A stretch of DNA of 7,914 nucleotides from an uncultured Synergistia bacterium (GTDB lineage: Bacteria > Eremiobacterota > SpSt-956 > JAKJGF01). Numbering within the stretch: the stretch's first letter is position 1; each line of letters starts with the position of its first letter. Position numbers and translations under genes: made by a program. Below, one piece after another: positions 5,924 to 7,914 of the stretch. The DNA lies in contig CALARM010000436.1 in the NCBI GenBank assembly GCA_937888925.1, positions 1 through 7,914 on the forward strand, read 5' to 3'. The notes under the pieces are model-generated. The model did not search any database. It was not told the DNA's origin and saw only the letters and a program-made list of their open reading frames with translations.

Positions 5924-7914
5924 GTGAAGCATTTAATGAAGCATTTAATCTTTTTAATCTCATTACTTTTGATTATTTCTCTTTCTTTTTTGAGTTGTAT
6001 GAGAGAAGAAAAAAAAATGGAACCTTCTCCTGTCCCTTCTCCGACAGTAAATAAAATCAGTTCTTCCGGAGATTATATCCATGAATTAATAAAATCCTCA
6101 ATTCTGATTGAAGAGCATGATATAGAAGGGGCCGTTAAAAAACTTCAAAATCTTAACATAGATGAAAAAGATAAATTAAACAGAGACAGGAAGAACTTCT
6201 TACTTGCTCTCTGTTATATGGAAAAAAAAGATTTTGATAAATCTCTGAAGTTACTTGGAACAATAACATATATGCCGGAATACAGGGATTTTTTTAAATT
6301 TAAATCTTACATAAATAAAGATGACCATAAAGCCATAAGTGAGATGGAACATATTGTTAAAACATATCATGACAGCCCTCTTTCTTCTGAAGCTCTCTTT
6401 ATAGCAGGTAATCTTTTTTATGGAAAAAAAAATTACGGTAAGGCTATTAATTATTATAAAAAAGCTATAGATACAAAAAAGAGATTTAACTTTTTTCCTG
6501 ACCTTTATTACCGTCTCGGCAGAAGTTATGAAAAAGAGAAAAAATGGAAGGAAGCTCTTATGTATTATTCCAGGATAACTTATTTATATCCCTTCAGCCC
6601 TCTTTCAGATATAGCAAAAAAGAAGATTTCCTTTCTCATAAAAAAGAAAAAACTTTCTCCTTATAAACCTTCAGAAGAAGAGTTACTTACTGCCGGCAGA
6701 GAATATGAGAATAAGAACAGACAGGGGAAAGCACTGGTTTACTATAGAAAATATGCTGAATTGTATCCGAAAAAAGCTATGTCCGATGATATTTCCTATC
6801 ACAGAGCACTCTGTGAATTTTACGCCGGTTCTTATGAAGATGGTGCAAAATTATTGCGTCATATCGCAGGACATGGGGGGCCTTTTGCCCCCAAAGCCCT
6901 TTATAAACTTTATGAAGGTTCGGTAGAAGGTTTAAAATATGTAGCCAGAACTTATCCTGACACAGATACAGGCAGCAGAGCCCATTATATGGCCGGTTAT
7001 TATCTGGAGAGGGAAGGCCATATTGCAGAAGCAATAAAACAATACAGACAGACAGGTAAACTTTTCAACAAAGGCAGCTGGGGAGATGCGTCTTACTGGC
7101 AACTGGGACGTATTTATTACAAACAGAAACTTTACTCAAATGCCCGTGATGCCTTCCTTAAAGCCGTAGCATTATATCCTCATAACGAATGGTCAGGCCA
7201 GTGTCTTTTCTGGCTTGCAAAATGTGAGGAAAAAATGGAAAAAAAGAAAGAAGCCTTTGAGTTATATAAGAAAGTAGTTCAATCGTATGACCATACCTTC
7301 TATGCTTACAGAGCAAGGGCAAAACTTGTATCTGCCGGCTATGAAGAATATATGGTTCAGGAAAAAGAACCTCTGTCTTTTGCAGAAGGGATAAGGCAGC
7401 CTTTTAAAGGTACTTTCGATAATGGTCATTATAAAAAATTTATAGAACTATGCCAGGCAGGTCTTTATAAATATGCGGAAAATGAATTAAATCTTGTAGA
7501 ATTTCCTGAAAATAAACAGGAAGAGAAAGATTTTGCTTCTGCTCTTATACTCTGCGGTTATGGTAATTATTATGATGCTATATCATCAATTAATTTTACT
7601 TATGAGGAAATGGCAGGAGGCGGTCTTTATAATCATATTCCTGTTCCTCTTCATTATGTAAGTTATCCTCTTGCATGGAAGGAGCTAATTCACAGAGAAT
7701 ATTCTTCTGTAGATCCATATCTTGTATCAGGTCTTATAAGAGAGGAAAGCCATTATAAACCTTCCATATCATCCCCGGCAGGCGCTATAGGACTTATGCA
7801 GATTATGCCGGAAACGGGACAGAATATTGCTTCTCAGAAAGGCATGAAAATTACGAATGCCGATCTTAAAGATCCCAATATAAACATACCTTTTGGTATT
7901 TATTACCTTTCCTC
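5924..7914 (+). CDS. Lipoprotein TPR-repeat soluble lytic transglycosylase (SLT domain), 3' end beyond window
   Basis: One uninterrupted frame of 663 codons runs to the right edge, bounded upstream by an in-frame TGA at 5897. Lytic transglycosylases cleave the MurNAc-GlcNAc bond of peptidoglycan, leaving 1,6-anhydroMurNAc ends. From GTG 5924, residues 1-25 form a short basic start, a hydrophobic core and a lipobox-like SFLSC, with C25 as the likely lipidated residue. The residue at +2 is Met, not Asp, so an outer-membrane location is likely under the enterobacterial Lol rule. Residues about 30-60 are Pro/Ser/Glu-rich. Residues about 150-465 contain several TPR-like helical pairs (ALFIAGNLFYGKKNYGKAI, YYRLGRSYEKEKKWKEAL, YWQLGRIYYKQKLYSNA, CLFWLAKCEEKMEKKKEA). 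The SLT domain begins at about 581, with catalytic E608 in IREESHYKPSISSPAGA and GLMQIMPET from 623. The layout recalls E. coli Slt70, but with a longer helical region and a lipid anchor. ATG 5936 is the alternative start. Confidence 0.92.
   Translation, partial: MKHLMKHLIFLISLLLIISLSFLSCMREEKKMEPSPVPSPTVNKISSSGDYIHELIKSSILIEEHDIEGAVKKLQNLNIDEKDKLNRDRKNFLLALCYMEKKDFDKSLKLLGTITYMPEYRDFFKFKSYINKDDHKAISEMEHIVKTYHDSPLSSEALFIAGNLFYGKKNYGKAINYYKKAIDTKKRFNFFPDLYYRLGRSYEKEKKWKEALMYYSRITYLYPFSPLSDIAKKKISFLIKKKKLSPYKPSEEELLTAGREYENKNRQGKALVYYRKYAELYPKKAMSDDISYHRALCEFYAGSYEDGAKLLRHIAGHGGPFAPKALYKLYEGSVEGLKYVARTYPDTDTGSRAHYMAGYYLEREGHIAEAIKQYRQTGKLFNKGSWGDASYWQLGRIYYKQKLYSNARDAFLKAVALYPHNEWSGQCLFWLAKCEEKMEKKKEAFELYKKVVQSYDHTFYAYRARAKLVSAGYEEYMVQEKEPLSFAEGIRQPFKGTFDNGHYKKFIELCQAGLYKYAENELNLVEFPENKQEEKDFASALILCGYGNYYDAISSINFTYEEMAGGGLYNHIPVPLHYVSYPLAWKELIHREYSSVDPYLVSGLIREESHYKPSISSPAGAIGLMQIMPETGQNIASQKGMKITNADLKDPNINIPFGIYYLS
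5925..5949 (+). repeat. 12-bp tandem duplication at the transglycosylase start codon
   Basis: TGAAGCATTTAA occurs twice in direct succession (5925-5936 and 5937-5948), with a trailing T that continues the period. The duplication is in frame and repeats the peptide MKHL. The junction of the copies creates ATG 5936 downstream of GTG 5924. Confidence 0.85.

Noticed and set aside
6705..7034. Short frames (plus 6705-6926 and minus 6777-7034) near the right end
   Set aside because: Both lie within the continuous transglycosylase frame, which runs open from 5924 to the window edge, and have no independent support.

Overview
The window comes from a low-GC bacterium with an outer membrane. An RND efflux pump and a lipoprotein lytic transglycosylase both require or strongly suggest a diderm envelope. 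Shine-Dalgarno sites are purine-rich (GAGGAG, AGGAGGTG, AAGGTG), AT-rich codons and AGA/ATA are common, and GTG starts are plausible. I cannot place the lineage more closely from sequence alone.

Layout. (1) Positions 1-3429, plus strand: the 3' end of a periplasmic adaptor gene, then 5 nt later a complete RND inner-membrane pump, forming a multidrug-efflux-type operon whose start lies off the left edge. No outer-membrane channel gene is visible. (2) Positions 3430-3698: an AT-rich non-coding stretch with weak hairpins and one strong perfect inverted repeat (3608-3634). (3) Positions 3699-4297, plus strand: a two-gene toxin-antitoxin module with a short VapB-type antitoxin overlapping a VapC PIN-domain toxin by 1 nt (TAATG). 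(4) A hairpin at 4301-4353 that probably serves as a shared terminator for the converging vapC and malic enzyme genes. (5) Positions 4370-5707, minus strand: an NAD(P)-dependent malic enzyme with an unusual translation-initiation region. (6) Positions 5708-5923: a divergent control region with a near-consensus sigma70-type promoter on the plus strand. (7) Positions 5924-7914, plus strand: a long lipoprotein with TPR-like repeats and a C-terminal SLT lytic transglycosylase domain, cut off by the right edge.

These are four functionally separate units (efflux, toxin-antitoxin, central carbon metabolism, cell-wall turnover) and do not look like one pathway. I see no convincing new multi-gene system. 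The points worth a second look are small: a possible hairpin-bridged Shine-Dalgarno for the malic enzyme, a start-codon-creating 12-bp tandem duplication at the transglycosylase gene, the perfect inverted repeat upstream of the toxin-antitoxin pair, and a terminator hairpin that is better paired on one strand.
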